Assembly (NCBI RefSeq): GCF_050908995.1
Contig: NC_135119.1
Span: forward strand, 15,624,001 to 15,688,000
Direction: 5' to 3'
DNA length: 64,000 nt
Origin: Andrena cerasifolii
Lineage: Eukaryota > Arthropoda > Insecta > Hymenoptera > Andrenidae
The translations under genes and the position numbers were made by a program. Below the pieces are notes generated by a model, which was given only the letters and a program-made list of their open reading frames with translations, did not search any database and had not been told where the DNA came from. Below are positions 1 through 12,716 of the stretch, piece by piece. Position 1 is the stretch's first letter; every line of letters starts with the position of its first letter.

Positions 1-300
1 TGTTGCGAAATCCTGTGAGACGCAAAGGCGATCGACTCGCTAGAGGCTGTTTGGTCCGCTTAAAAGAGGACGACGATCAACGGCCTCTTACCGATCGAAG
101 CGAGCTTCTGCCAAGACGCGATGGTCACGATCATTACTACATATTTTGTCACTGGTTGAAATCGCAAGCCATGCGAGAAAATGCTGGATGGCATTCAGTA
201 TGCATCTCCTAGTACCTATTAGCTGTTGTCGAGTCGTTGATAGACAGAGCACATCTTTTTTCTTTACTTTTACCGATTTACCTACCCCCTCTTAGTTTCT

Positions 301-361
<61 letters not shown>

Positions 362-3300
362 CCTCCCTCCCTCCCTCCCTCCCCTCTCTTTCTTTCTCTC
401 TCTCTCTCTCTCTCTCCCTCCCCCTCTCTTTCTTTCTTTCTCTCTTTCTTTTCCCTCTCTCCTACAAATTATTTCTTCCGATTTTATTTTTTACTGCCTG
501 ACGATGGTTTTTGCAACTTTTGCGTACTAACACTTAGAAGAAATATACGGTTCATGTTTGGCACAGGTGGGTAAACGTTCCAAAGATTCTCAACGAAACG
601 AACGTAATACGAGAATGAAGTTTGGAGAAATGATTTATACGTTGATCGCCGCGGTCCCGCGTCGCGTCGTGCCAACGACGCACCAACAACGAGCAAACAC
701 GTTGCTTTTTCGTTTCCGACTTCTTTTTCCGCGTCTATTGTTAGATTTTTGGTACCGGACGATATACTTTTCTAAGCGCATGTCTGCACGATGTTCCTCG
801 CGAGAAGTACCCGCCTGTTGTTCACGATCTCGCGATTCCGAAAATACGACCGATGGCATTTGCAATTTAATATCTCTAGTCGATTAATCGTGCTATTTGT
901 TCCGGGGACAAGAAGCGCACAGGTGTTTGAACATTACTCACAGACATGACTCATACTTTGCCTGACATAGAACCTCGTAATACGCAGTAGCAGCAAGTTG
1001 CAATGTTGTTGTTGACTTGTATACTATCCTATTAACACGAGTAGCCGTAATTCATTTTTCTTCTTTAATTTATTAAGTGTATACTAAAGTATTACAGCAT
1101 GACTGCACACGTATCCATACACACGACACACGAACACACACGAGGTAATTCAGTGTACGCTATCCAAGACAGAATCCATCTTTAATCAAAATTCATGCAT
1201 CTACTTCACGTCTATCGTCGACTCTTCAATCAGCGATCAAACGAGTAATTGATTCTTTGCCACTGCTGACCGATACTGTTCGAGAGGTTATATTTTCGGT
1301 GTCCAAGATTCATCCGTTCCTAGACTCACGCTTGTTTCGCTCGTTTGCCGCGGACACAGTCGGTAATGTCGTATTGTCAGTAGATACGTATGTACCTATG
1401 TAACTTTCTTCGATTCTGCGGAAGGGAAAGTAAGGGAAAGTAATACGTATGCTTGAACAAATCTTTCTGATAAAAGTAACGGTATATACAATCGGGTCAG
1501 TAATTTATTGCAACCAGATGCGAACGAATACGAATAAGGTTTTGCTAAATAGTTTGACACGTCGTTATGTCCAAGCTGAAAAGAAAGAAAAGACACGTTT
1601 CGATCGGAAGAAAGATGCCAGAAGCTACTCACCGCTATTAGATACTTTTTTTTATGGAAAATTCAAATTACCAATGTTTTATCTCTGTTAATTAATATTT
1701 CTGAATAGCGAATACATAAGTATCGACCGACTCCGCGCACTGTCTAGATTCTCTAGAAGCGTAAGTCGATCGTTTTGCAGCGACTACCAAGCGCGAGTAA
1801 GTTTCTTATCTGTCCTGTTGCACACACCGTGCCCGGTTTAGCAAGGAAAATGGCATGGCATCGTTCTTGTCGCGCTCGATAGCAGAGCATAAAGCGGTGC
1901 GTGAAGCACGACGATCGAAAATATAGTCTGAAATCTGAAAGATCGCAGTGGATTGGTTTTGTGGCACGTGTAATTGACGGTCTTTTCTGACGGTTGTTGC
2001 AGCGACCGTACGAGTGACTCTACGTAGGCGGGCAGACGGTAATCCCCAATAGGCAAACGCAAATCAAGTTAGGTACTATGCTACACTTTCTATCTAGCGA
2101 ACGTCAGCTCGTGGACGAAGCCTCGAACCCATCTGCTCCGTTTATCGCGCTTTAATCGTCCGCACTTCGCACCGATCGATCGATCGATCACGCTTGCTGG
2201 AATTCGGCTGATTCGCAGCAATCGCAAGTACCTGCGAAATGTTTCGCGGTGCACGGAGCGGAGCTCGTCGATCCCGTCATCCAGCTGACACGACCACAAC
2301 GCGCGTGAACGACGACAACATGACATCATGACAACATACACTCGACCACTCGGTTACTAGATCGTCGGAGGCATATCGGCATATCAACCTTTAACCTCTT
2401 CTACCTTCGTTCCCCAATTTTACGCGACCATTTTATTTTCTTCTCTTTTCTCTCCCGTTCGCGGATAATCTTTTCTATATCCAAAGTTTACCAAGTACAT
2501 TATTATTATTTATTTATAAATCTATCAGGTTTTGTTTGTAGTATGGAATAAAAGCGAATAAAGAAACACGTTAGCGCCAAAGGTTTGCACTTCCTTTTCT
2601 TTTCACTTCTCTTATTTTATTTTTTTACTTACTATGTATTGTGTGCATGTGCGTGCGCTACGATTCTTTGTGGGACAAGTATAAGAATCTGAAGTTAGAT
2701 TCGAAGGGGTTAAAGCGATTTCGAGCCATCGCATCGCATCGATTGGAACACAACCGACGTATAACTGGTTTTACATGGCGCGTTCGAAAACGCTATCTAA
2801 CCTTCCCGAGGCATTTATTATTATCGCGGGGCGTGGCTTCGAACGCGTTCTTTCGACGATCGTCCGGGAAACACTGCAACGAGAACACGGCAAAGAAGAA
2901 CAGGGATTTCAAGATAAACGTAGGAGAGGATGAATCGTGTGACGCGTGAGAAATTAGGAGACCCCCTACATAGTACATATATGCAAGCTGTCGAGATGGT
3001 TGGACGGATCAGGTTACTACCAATACGATTTATCCATTTGTCCGCGTCTTGCCGAACGCCGGTCGGCGAGTGTCCTTCGTCCTGTTAGTCTTGTTCCCTT
3101 GCAGGTGGCGCGGGGCGGACAAGATCGCGAGCATGAAGTAGACAAAGCGACGAGTACAGACACAGCGATCTGTCGCTGCGAAATGTGATACGATAATACA
3201 TATGTAGGTACATAATACTCATCGAAACGAATCGCGCTCGGTCCCCGTTATGTACCAACGAAACGGAAGCAAACACATCGGCGAATACGCCACTTGTTGT

Positions 3301-4071
3301 CGCGTTTCCTTTAACAAACATTTAAATTCGTTGCACAAGAGAAAGAGTTTTACACTGTTGAGATAAGGCAACTCGAGACTCGAGAGATCGTATACTACAA
3401 GGCGAACGAACTAACCCTTGTTTGAGATGGCTGATATTTGTTGTGTTTTTAAGAGTTTAAATAACAGCGTTTTATTACTTTACATTGTCTCGGCATGCTT
3501 TGATAATGCTACTATACTGTATTTAATGTTGTACACTGCATCTGTTTCGACTTACGTTTACACAGTTGACGTGTTGCGATTTAGACACCTACTTGTAAGA
3601 CGATTAAGGTATTTATTTCGATGTTACGCAGCCACGAGGGCGAACTTTCCAGACCCGCTCGACTCGACAATTCTTTCCGACGCGACGCGAGCTCCCCCTA
3701 CGATCGCGAGCTCCCCCTACTTATCGCGAGTAACACGGGATTGGACGTGCAGCGCGTGCACGGGATTGGAAAGTGAGCCTTTGCGTCTCGCAAATACCAT
3801 ATTCTTCTTCGTTCAGATCCGTAATGGATCTATAACAATTTGTACGCATACGCATATAGCCAGCCTCTCTTATCTGCATGTAACCGTTCGACGAGTGTAT
3901 CAATTTACACTTCGACGTGCGTTACGAAAAGTGGCGCGTTTCAGTTTTCTTACGAAGAACAGCAAGTGTCAGTTTGCCACGTAACGAAGCACATTCGTTT
4001 AATGTTTAATAAATTACCGACCTAGTACTAAATAAAAATCGCGTCGGAAGGTATTTAAGTTGACGCGCTCG
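1..4071. other. Gene-free stretch with simple repeats
   Basis: I see no exon with plausible splice sites or a recognisable product. The stretch holds a CT-rich microsatellite near its start and a duplicated 17-bp motif (ctccccctac preceded by tcgcgag) at about 3683-3730. The longest open frame (3418-3984, +, 188 codons) has mixed composition, no domain and no supporting splice sites, and I treat it as chance. It may contain distal exons or regulatory DNA of the gene whose internal exon begins at 6558. Confidence 0.5.
303..470. repeat. (CT)n microsatellite with CCCT interruptions
   Basis: An almost uninterrupted CT run at about 307-353 is followed by (CCCT)n and mixed CTTT/CT tracts to about 470. 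The strand is almost purely pyrimidine. Open frames through it (Leu/Ser/Pro-rich on +) are repeat artefacts. Confidence 0.95.
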
Positions 4072-4095
4072 ATGTTTCGTAGCCAACCATCCAAA

Positions 4096-4262
4096 TGTGC
4101 TGCTTTTCGTAGCTACAAACGGAGCATGCTACTTTTCGCGGCAAATCGCTCAAAGATGCTAGTTTTCGAAGCGAAAACCGAAATCTGATAGCTTTCGTAA
4201 CGACGAAGGCAAACGTGCTGTATTTCGTAAGAAAATTGAAACGTGCTACTTTTCGTAACGCG
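4096..4262. repeat. Degenerate short tandem repeat, ttttcgta core
   Basis: About six imperfect copies of a 25-35 bp unit with the core [ag]tgctacttttcgta are seen (for example gtgctgcttttcgta near 4097, atgctacttttcgcg near 4127 and gtgctacttttcgtaacg near 4243). It directly abuts the foldback repeat that starts near 4272. Confidence 0.6.
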
Positions 4263-4271
4263 CGTCGAGTT

Positions 4272-4702
4272 ACAAGGGAACATCCCGAACCCGAAAATTC
4301 AAAAAATTCGCAAACTTTGTGAATTTGTAAAGGATTTCCTGCTGATTACAACGCAATTTTTGTTCGCTGCCCAAATTCACTCGACGGGGGTGAAATTAAC
4401 TCCTGAAAATTCGGCTATTTTTCGATTTTGTGTTATAACTCGCGAACTCTAAGAGATAGAAAAAAAGTTTCAAGACAAAAGTTACTTCTTTGAATTAGAT
4501 CTATCATTTGATAAAAAAAATATTTTATAGTTCACGATTGTTAACACAAAATCGGAGACTAACCGGATTTTCAGGGGTCAATTACACTCCCCTAGGGTGA
4601 GTTTGGGCAGCAAACAAAAATTTCGTTATAATCAGGAGGAAATTCTCTACATATTCACGAAGTTTCAGAATTTTTTGAATTTCTCGGTTCGGGGTCTTTC
4701 CT
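4272..4702. mobile_element. Foldback (long inverted repeat) element A
   Basis: The left arm (about 4272-4443) and right arm (about 4529-4702) are inverted copies of each other. Shared blocks include cccgaaaattcaaaaaattc against the reverse complement of the right end, ttgttcgctgcccaaattcac against gtgagtttgggcagcaaaca, and a central cgattttgtgtta. The arms are about 170 bp with about 85 bp between them, and there is no coding capacity. A solo copy of one arm lies at 28389-28497, so this is a dispersed family. Confidence 0.75.
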
Positions 4703-5689
4703 CATTAATCATTTCTTGCATTAATACCTGCAGATACATGTGTAAGCGCGTGTGTATATATGTGTACGATGGACGTGTCATGTGTCGTTGATTTTCCGTC
4801 GATGTCTGTATATTTTTAAACAAGAGCGTCGCTGCAGCAGTACGTATTTACGTAACGACAGCTTTTGTCCCTCAAAGTGCCAGAATCGGTAGGGCTACCG
4901 ACACCTTTGCCTGTTTCGTGGCGTTCGAATGAAAATTACCCGAAGCGTAAAGCAGACCCTGGGTAAAAGAGAAACGAAAGATTGCAAACGATAGCGTCGG
5001 CTAGTTGAATGTTGAATGTCGTACTTACAATTAGGGCTGAGAATGTCGCCGACACGTTTGCCGTGCATTGGCTCTTCGCACTCGTCGCGCTTCTTTCGGC
5101 CGTTCGATTCAACTTTGCCAGTGTTTTCGTAACAAGAGTAGGGTAGATGTACCGTTTGCGGCCATTCCACTGTTTTCGGCCATGCGCATAATTATCTTAT
5201 TTCTAAATTGCTTGCAGATCATTATGCGGAAAATTTCACATCATAAATATTTTGTTTGGTATATCGCCAGAAATATAAGGTTACATTTATTGCTTACCCG
5301 GAAAAATATTATATTTTTCAACCCTCGAGCGGGCGCGCTTTGCGAACTCCGTTCACCGATCCGCGCATTTCCTTCATTAGGTCTCGGTGAGACAAACATT
5401 CTCTCCGCGCGATCGTGGCGTGTTTCGAGAACCCTACGATGCTTGTGCCAGTTGATTTTCATTTTTCATCTTAAAAATGTTTCACGTATACTATTTCTGG
5501 TGTTTTTAAATACATTTACTGTATTTTTCGATGCATTGCTAATATTTTCCCATCGCATTTAATTTAAGTTACCACTGTCAACGGAGAAACCGTTTCTGAA
5601 GTGTAATATATATAAGGGGGCTGAAATGATTATTTTCAACTGATCAACTGAGTTCACCAAGCGCCTGCTCGTGTACCTCTCATTGGCGC

Positions 5690-5970
5690 GCCCGCCCCAG
5701 TGGCGGATTCAGGAGCCTTTCTTGGAGGGGGCGAAATATGTAAAAGTACATAAGTACATTTTTTAATCTTCCTTTACAATATTTAAAATTTCCTTGTAAT
5801 TTATATTTTAATATCACTATCTGATACTATAACCTAAATAATTACATTCACATTAATTATGTATACAGAATAGTACACAGTGTCGTAATATTTTTCTTTT
5901 ATTAGTCTTGGGAGAGGGGGAGGGGCGATCGCCCCTATCGCCCTCCTCTGGATCCGCCCTTGGCCCGCCC
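5690..5970. mobile_element. hAT-type MITE with perfect 8-bp target duplication
   Basis: The element (5698-5962, 265 bp) starts CAGTGGCGGATTCAGG and ends GGATCCGCCCTTG, so its termini are imperfect inverted repeats. It is flanked on both sides by GCCCGCCC (5690-5697 and 5963-5970), a perfect 8-bp direct repeat of the length hAT transposases produce. The interior is AT-rich and non-coding, with a G-rich segment near each end. Its terminus is shared with the elements at 23039 and 38285. Confidence 0.85.
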
Positions 5971-6557
5971 GAGGGTTAAGAAGTGGCCAAAACTGGTGCA
6001 ATACCTTAAAGTGGCCACAAACGCTGCATCTACCCTACAGTTGGCGATAGTTTCTAATTGTTAATCCACCCCTATCTCCGTTCGCCTCTTTCTCCGATCT
6101 ACGATTACCTATCGCACGCAGAAAAGTGCAAAGAGCCAAGCTTCCTCGGGTCACCTTCCGAGCGACATTCGGGCAATCGCGTAGACGATCTTCTTCCGCG
6201 CGGAACGGAACTTTATGCCAAAGGGTCGACGGAACAGATTAACCGTTAGGTCGGAGGAAACATTGGTCGGCGAAGTCGCGGACGCGACTAAACTGGAGAG
6301 TACTCGCGGTGCGGCGTGATCGTACGAGCAATGTTTCGTTCGCCGAATCTTTCGATTAGATTTATTTATTAATTCCCACCTGAAATTTTATATACCAGAA
6401 GCAACACGTTTCATGTATGTAGAAATAAAGGAGTGTAAATACCGAGGAAACGAGAGTATTTTGTCCGCTTGCATCCCGTAACGTCCGAGCGTCGCGGTTG
6501 TTGTTGTTTTTTTTTTTTTTAAAATTCGCCCAGACATTATCTCGCTCTTTTTTTCAG
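5971..6557. other. Intron or upstream region before the large exon
   Basis: I recognise no coding exon. The segment ends in a polypyrimidine tract and the acceptor ctttttttcag at 6547-6557, so at least its 3' part is intron of the large downstream gene. A 63-codon frame at 6058-6249 has no splice-consistent link to the exon at 6558. Confidence 0.5.
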
Positions 6558-9500
6558 ATAAAGTAGAACGCGAAGACATAGAAGCGGAGCCGACGCAAGT
6601 GGCGAAAGAGGCGCAGGAATCGTTAGAGCAGAGCTTTACGCCCAGCTTGGCCAGACGGCTGAGCAGAACGTTCATCGAGCAAACCAGACAATCCTTGCCG
6701 TACGAGACACGGTACCGGTCGCCGAGCCGGGAGACGGTCAGCTTGCTGGACACGTCCGAGGCCGGAGATCGGTCCGCGTCCACCATCTCCGATCAGACCG
6801 AGTACAAGCAACGGCCGGCCAACAGGTCCATCCGAAGGACCAACAGCCTCCTCGAAACAGCCAGCAGAGACAGAGACAGAGACAGGTCGCGCAGGTCACC
6901 GAGGCGAAGCGTCAGCCTGTTCGACGACGACTACGACGCTGACGAAGGCCATCGCCGCAACGACGAGAACGACGACGACGCGGACGTCGATGAGAGCAAC
7001 GGCTACGACAAGTCGTTGCCGCCGTTCCCTGGACAGGCAATGACCCTCGGCAGAAAGTACAAGGACGCGTCGGCCACGGGCAAGCTTCGGCGGGAGAGCT
7101 TCCACCCGTACAGAACGGAGAAGATACAGGAAGAGACAACCGACGCGGACAACGGATCCGTCTCGGAGTGCACCTCCGTCTCTGTCTGCACCTCGAACAC
7201 GAACCTGCAAGACGCGACCTCCAGCTTGTCGGCCAAGTCGTACGAGACCTCGCCCACCGAGTCCTCCTCCAATCCGATCGACTACAAGTCCATCTACGCC
7301 AGGTCCGACCATCTCTCCAGGAACTTCGAGAACAGGCTGCTAGCCGCGGAGAATCTGATCAAGGAGTCGAAGCTGAAGAACCTAGGACCGAGCAAGTTCA
7401 ACCCGAACTTGACCACCAGCTACCGGGACACCGACAAATGCGAGAAACAGTCGTTGATCTCGATCGCCGAGGCGACTGGCTCCTCGGGCGTCTCCAAGCG
7501 ACGGACCTGCATCCCAAGCCTGCGACTGCGCTCCGGCTCGCTGACAAGAGAGCCGCCCAGCCTGCTCAGCGATCGGCGAAAGTCATTCGCTGACTCGCAG
7601 GACCGCGGCCTCGGCTCGCGCGCCACCAGCCCCGAGAAATCCCTCCTGAGCAAGCTGTTCAAGGCCAGCGGCAACCGAGAAACCGACCCGAGGGACAAGG
7701 AGAAGGAGAAGCCGCAGAGGTCCAAGCAGCACCGGATATCGCGATTCCTGCGACCGGACTTCTTCGATACTCCCAGGGAGGAGAGCCGATACGTGAAGGA
7801 GAAGGAGGAGCAAAAGGCGGCGGAAAACGAGCGGCGCAAGTCCCGCTTCATTAAGAGGAAGAACGAGAAGAAATCGCAGGAGAACGTGGCCGAGCTGGAG
7901 AAGCGGGACAAGGAGCTGAAGAACGAGATCAACTCTCTGAGAAAGGATCGTCGCTCGGAAGATCGTTCGGAGGAGAAGTCCAGGGAGGACTCGTCGGAGG
8001 AATGTCGGCACGCGAAAGTCGAGCGGCAGGAGTCCCGAAGAAGCTTTCTCCATTCTTTAGAGAAGAAGCTGGAGAAGCTTGGATCGGGCGAGGACACGGT
8101 GGCGAAACCGGTGGCCAACGGTGCGGTGACGAACGAGGCCGTGCGCGAGCACTCGGCGCCTCCGGCCGCGGTTCCGTCCACCGGCGAGCCCAGCGGCGCT
8201 ATCAAGAAAGCCATCAGCGTGGAGGATCTGTCCTCGAAGAAGCCACGGCCGTCCGAGCGTCAGAGCTCGGCCAAGAGCCGCGTGTCCTCGGTGTTAGGGT
8301 TGTTCAGGAGCGCGGACACGAAACAGGCCGCGAACGGAGTGGCGCGGGCGCAAAACGCGTTTCTAAGCAGGCTAAAGAAGAGCCCGCCGAAGAGCGCCCG
8401 AGCGGACGCGTCCTCCGTCGATGAGGCACCCTCCACCAGCAGCAAGATACCGACCAAGTTCGCCAAGACCGACTCCAAGTCAGCGAAGAAGCTCGGGGAG
8501 GCGAAAAAGCAGCCGGCTACCGCGGAGAAGCTCGGGCGAGAATCTCCGAAACGGTCTCCCTCCAAAGAGAAGCCGAAGCAGGAGAAATCTGCGATTAGCG
8601 CGAAAGAGAGGAGACCGTCGAACGAGAAGGAATCCAAAGAGACGAAGAGATCGCCGACAGACTCGCGCGAGATATCGAACGAGGGAAGAAATACGCTGGA
8701 CGAATCTGCGGGCAAGCAAACGGAGGGCTTGTCTGGCGACGCTGCCATGGACAAGAAGCAGCTAAAGACGAAAAGGAATCGGTCGCTGGCAGAGAGCAGC
8801 TCGAGCATGGACGTGGCTAGACGCGAGGAGCCGGAGAAACTGGCTACACCGAAGAAATCGGTGAAGCCAAACGAGACTGCGGAGAGCAGCGACGCTGATG
8901 GAGCGAAGAAGAAGAAGAAGAAGATAGTACGGGTAGTGAAGAAGGTGGTGAAGAAGTCGTCCGACAGCTCTGAGAGCAAGACAGAGGAGAAAGCGAAATC
9001 GGGGAAAGCCCCGACGACCAAGAGGAGTCCCGAGCCGGCCGGTTCCGGCCTCGTCGCCAAGAACGGCGTCGGCTCGCAGCCGCTCGCCGGACGGTCCTCG
9101 TCGTCAGCGCGCTCTAGCCACACCGAGGCGAAGCTCGCGGAGCGTGCGGAGGTGGAGCAGAACGCGAGGCCCTCCACGAAGTCCCTGGGCAACTGCTTAC
9201 CAAAGAAGCCGAGTCCAGGGAAATCCGCGGAGGAAGCGGCCGCGGCGGATACGAAGAGCCATCCGGAGTCGCAGCGCGCCAATCGGAGCAACCTGAAGCT
9301 AGACCTGTCCAAGATACCCCATCACTCGTTCAGGAACAACGCGGCCAAGAAGGACTCGCCAAAATCCGAATCGGACGGCTCCAAGTCGGCCGTCGAATCT
9401 CCAAAGACGGCCGCGAAAGAGGACGTTCCCGACAAGCTGATGGAGTGCCTGTCGAAAGTAACGCACCGCGCCAGCATCACTGGAAACAAGATAATCATCG

Positions 9501-10911
9501 ATAAGCCGTTGCGTGCCAAAGACGTGGCCGAACTCAAGAGAGAGGTAACCGAGTGCGCTCGAATGATCGAGAGCCACGCGGAGTCCTCGAACAACGACGC
9601 GGCCACCCGGACGGCCCAACGGCTCGCCGATATAGGTGTACGGGAGACGTCGGACGAGAAGACGGAGGAACGGACACCACCACCGTCGCTGCCGGTCGAC
9701 AGAGCCAGCTCCACCGAGACCACCGCCAAAAGTTCAAAAGGATCTCCGGTCGATTACGCGAACGAGCCGTTCTCGCCCGTCGACGACCCCAACAGCTTCG
9801 ACTCGTGGTCGGTGAGCTCGGCGGAGTTGAATCACGCGCGACCCGACTTGCACTCGCCCACGTCCCCTTCTCATGCCCTTTTCGCCAGAACCGACAACTC
9901 GGACTCCGTGATCGACCGAATCCGCAGACGGAGCTTCTACTCGAGGTTCAACGACAGGAGACGACCGTCGTTGACGGCCCCTCCGCCGGGCCTCGGGCTA
10001 ACCGCCAGCGCCACCTTGCCGCGGAAATATAGCTTCAGTGGACACCGAGAGAACCGCGATCGCAGCAAGTACGGAGCCACCGGCTACGGCTTGGCAGCCG
10101 CCTCCAAGACCAGGCACGGAGACAGGGGCTACAACTTGTACGGTGACGAAAACGTAGGAGTCGGCCGCAATAGGTCCCTAGAGAGACCTAATTGTAAGCT
10201 GTACTCCGATGCCAGCGCCTCCACACCGTACGTCACCGACCTGAAGTCGCCGACCGAGCATCTACCTCCACTTTCCTCCTCGTACGATCCGCTAAGGAGG
10301 TACCTCAGGTCCCCCACGTTCGACCTCTCCGCGTCCAGGGCGAAGTATCACAGCGCCGACTTTGGCGTGGACAGCGATCTAGGGAGCTACGGAAACTACA
10401 GGACCCCACTCTCGAGCTTGCTCAACGACACCGCGGCCGACAGCCACGCCACCGCATTCCCTTCGTCGACGTTACCGAGAAAATACGGCAGCGCCACCGT
10501 CTCGGAGCCCAAGACCGTGGAATACTACGAGGAGCTGCTGGCCCCGACCTGCTCGGACTACTTGCCGGTTAGGAGGTCGCCCATTTCCAGCGAGTATCTG
10601 AACAGGAGCGAGAACGGATACTACAACGGGAACGTGGGGGATCTCCATTTCCATGGGAGCAAACGCAAAGCTTACGCGGAGAGCAGCGCAAGCTCGGAGC
10701 TCGCAGAGCAGTCCGATCAACACGGATCCAGCGAGCAGAGAAGGTAACAGCTGGCTTTATCGAATCGCCCCTCCCAACTTGCGGAACGCTAGTTCGCGGT
10801 TTTCTCCTCCAACGTAATTCTCCTTCCACTTTCAGGAGCAACAGCGAAACTAAACACTTGCCATCGACTTCCGCGGAACCGACATGCACCGGTGCCGCCG
10901 ATTGTAGCTAA
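6558..10911 (+). CDS. Large basic, Ser/Lys-rich disordered protein (3' part; last two exons)
   Basis: Two exons are seen: 6558-10743 and 10836-10911 (stop TAA). They encode 1420 residues here, and the protein is incomplete at its N terminus. The first exon opens behind a good acceptor and reads in frame only if an upstream exon supplies one base, so the true start lies outside what I can identify. GC-rich third positions over 4 kb confirm coding. I recognise no folded domain. Visible features are an Asp-rich stretch (about 6925-6985), a Glu/Lys/Arg-rich probable coiled coil (about 7780-7940), many Ser-Pro/Arg-Ser sites, a Lys run followed by IVRVVKKVVKK (about 8905-8955), and three copies of a TL[GP]RKY motif (about 7042, 10012 and 10469). 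The composition suggests a cytoskeletal or scaffold protein, but that is a guess. The 92-bp last intron keeps the frame (AG|G). If it is retained, translation stops at once at 10745-10747. Confidence 0.8.
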
Positions 10912-11131
10912 GTCGGCCGTAAACTTAATCGCCGGCCAGATACCTACCTTTCCGCGTAAAGGCTGCGGTGCGCGAGCGTTCGTCCGTTGATCCGGGCCTA
11001 TCGATCGAGAAAACAAAACGTCGATCTACCATCGATCAGAGCTCAACGATACACGGGACGAGTCGATTATTTATTTTCCGCGTCAACCGACACGCAACGA
11101 GACTACCGAATTCGACTCTGTGTCGCCTTAG

Positions 11132-11137
11132 AATAAA
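11132..11137 (+). terminator. Poly(A) signal AATAAA of the large-protein gene
   Basis: AATAAA followed by an A run lies 221 bp after the stop at 10911. It is the first canonical signal downstream on this strand, so it probably ends this transcript. Confidence 0.55.
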
Positions 11138-12716
11138 AAAAAAAAACTTACGAATATAAACCTACTATCGAAGATGGTTGGTCTTTCAACGATTACACCG
11201 ACTTTATTCTAGTCTGTTAATTTAGTCGATACCAGCTGTGGTCGCGTCGACGCCCGTCGATAACGTCGCAACTGTAACTTTACCAAAGATTTTATACCGC
11301 GCCTAGCTCGCCACTGTTGTACCGTCTGTTACCAGCGATGTTTTTCGGAAAGCGACTGTAAATGAATTCCTAACGGTGGACGCATCGAGTAAACAGCCTA
11401 AACGACTTCATTTGCCCTTCCTCGACATTGACGAAACATGCGTCTACCGACTACCGCTTGCTCCCGTTGCAATCTACTGAATAGGTAGATTCGCAGGAAT
11501 GATTGCTGTTGTGTCGTTAAACTATCGTTTACCGTTGCAGAGTTTCTTTCATAAATCCAACAACCACGCGATTGCAATCGTTGTTTTTTTATCATTACTG
11601 CTACTATCATTATCGTTATCATTACTATTATTATTATTATTATTACCGCTGCTACTACTACTACTATTACCATTATTATTACTGTTATCATTACTACTAC
11701 TACTATTATTAATATTATTATTCCTGTGTTACGTAGAAGTGTGTCTTGTAAAAGTAACTACTTAAATTCTTCTTCTTGAGAAACCGCAGTTTCGAGAAGG
11801 TGTCTACTCGTGGCTAGTGCGAGCCACATTCACTGGATGTATGTACTACCGATCCTCCGTGCGCGCATATCTCTGTGTATGCGTGCAGTCGCGAGCCTAC
11901 CGTGCGTCCGTTTCTTCTCTCTTCCGACCGTGAAACGCGCGAATGTTCGCAGAATGATCTTGGCTCCAGTATTTATAGAGATATAAGTAAAAGCATCGTA
12001 GCAGATTACGCTGGCCACTGGATTTTCACCAAGTGCGACATCCAGTAGCGAGTGTAGCGAGCAGGCCTAGTCGTAGGCGCTACCGACCATCGCGCTGCAG
12101 GAACGAGGATGCTGACCGAGGACTGCCACCTCCATACTCATCGAGCACCGCGTTTCCAGCGCGCGCTAGAAACTGAAAGGAAAAAGTGACGGCTACTTCG
12201 ATTCCTCGCCGCGTCGATGATGCGTCCAGTAGGCACCTACTCGAATACCCGACCCCTTTCGTCTTAATTTGAAATCGCTGGAGATGTTGCGAGATGTTTG
12301 CAGCTATGGGAACCCACTGACTGATCAGCCACGGTCTTCCGCTTGTTATCATGTTATGTATGCGTTTTCTATTCATATACGTATTTTAAAATAAACATCG
12401 ATACTCAAACGGTGTTATTACCCTCTTTCAACGTTTGCCCCTCGCGACAAGTTTACTGGAACACGATCGACTCGAGTTGGACGTTTCCTATGCACTACCA
12501 ATTAGCATTCCGTGGCACTCGCGCTCGTCGCGTCTCAAACTTTCACGATCACTTCAGTCGACATTCGTATTTTTCGCGCACGCGAAATTTTCACGTATCC
12601 GGCCAAGCAATCCGACTTCTTTCCGCGGTTAACAAAAATTTCAGCGGCACGCACGAAAATCACAATTCATTCGCGGCCAACTCTGTCGACTCGTTCGAGA
12701 AAACCCTGTCGGCGTC
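11138..12716. other. Intergenic stretch with trinucleotide repeat
   Basis: The stretch contains the ATT/ACT/ATC trinucleotide tract described separately. I see no other structure or convincing exon. Its last part is probably promoter and 5' UTR of the small gene at 12717. Confidence 0.45.
11591..11722. repeat. Interrupted (ATT/ACT/ATC)n trinucleotide repeat
   Basis: About 130 bp are built of att, act, atc and gct triplets. Leu/Ile/Val-rich open frames on both strands (11398-11691 - and 11499-11765 +) arise from it and are not genes. Confidence 0.9.

Noticed and set aside
2176..2192. (ATCG)n run as a possible regulatory site
   Set aside because: A short simple repeat; similar runs recur (for example near 29674) without relation to genes.
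3418..3984. 188-codon plus-strand frame
   Set aside because: No recognisable features. It spans a short duplicated motif and its hydrophobic start resembles AT-rich chance sequence.
7420..9312. Long minus-strand frames (264 and 350 codons) opposite the large exon
   Set aside because: Ser/Phe/Leu-rich shadows of the GC-rich Lys/Ser coding strand; the plus strand gives the continuous 1.4-kb-residue-scale frame with matching splice sites.
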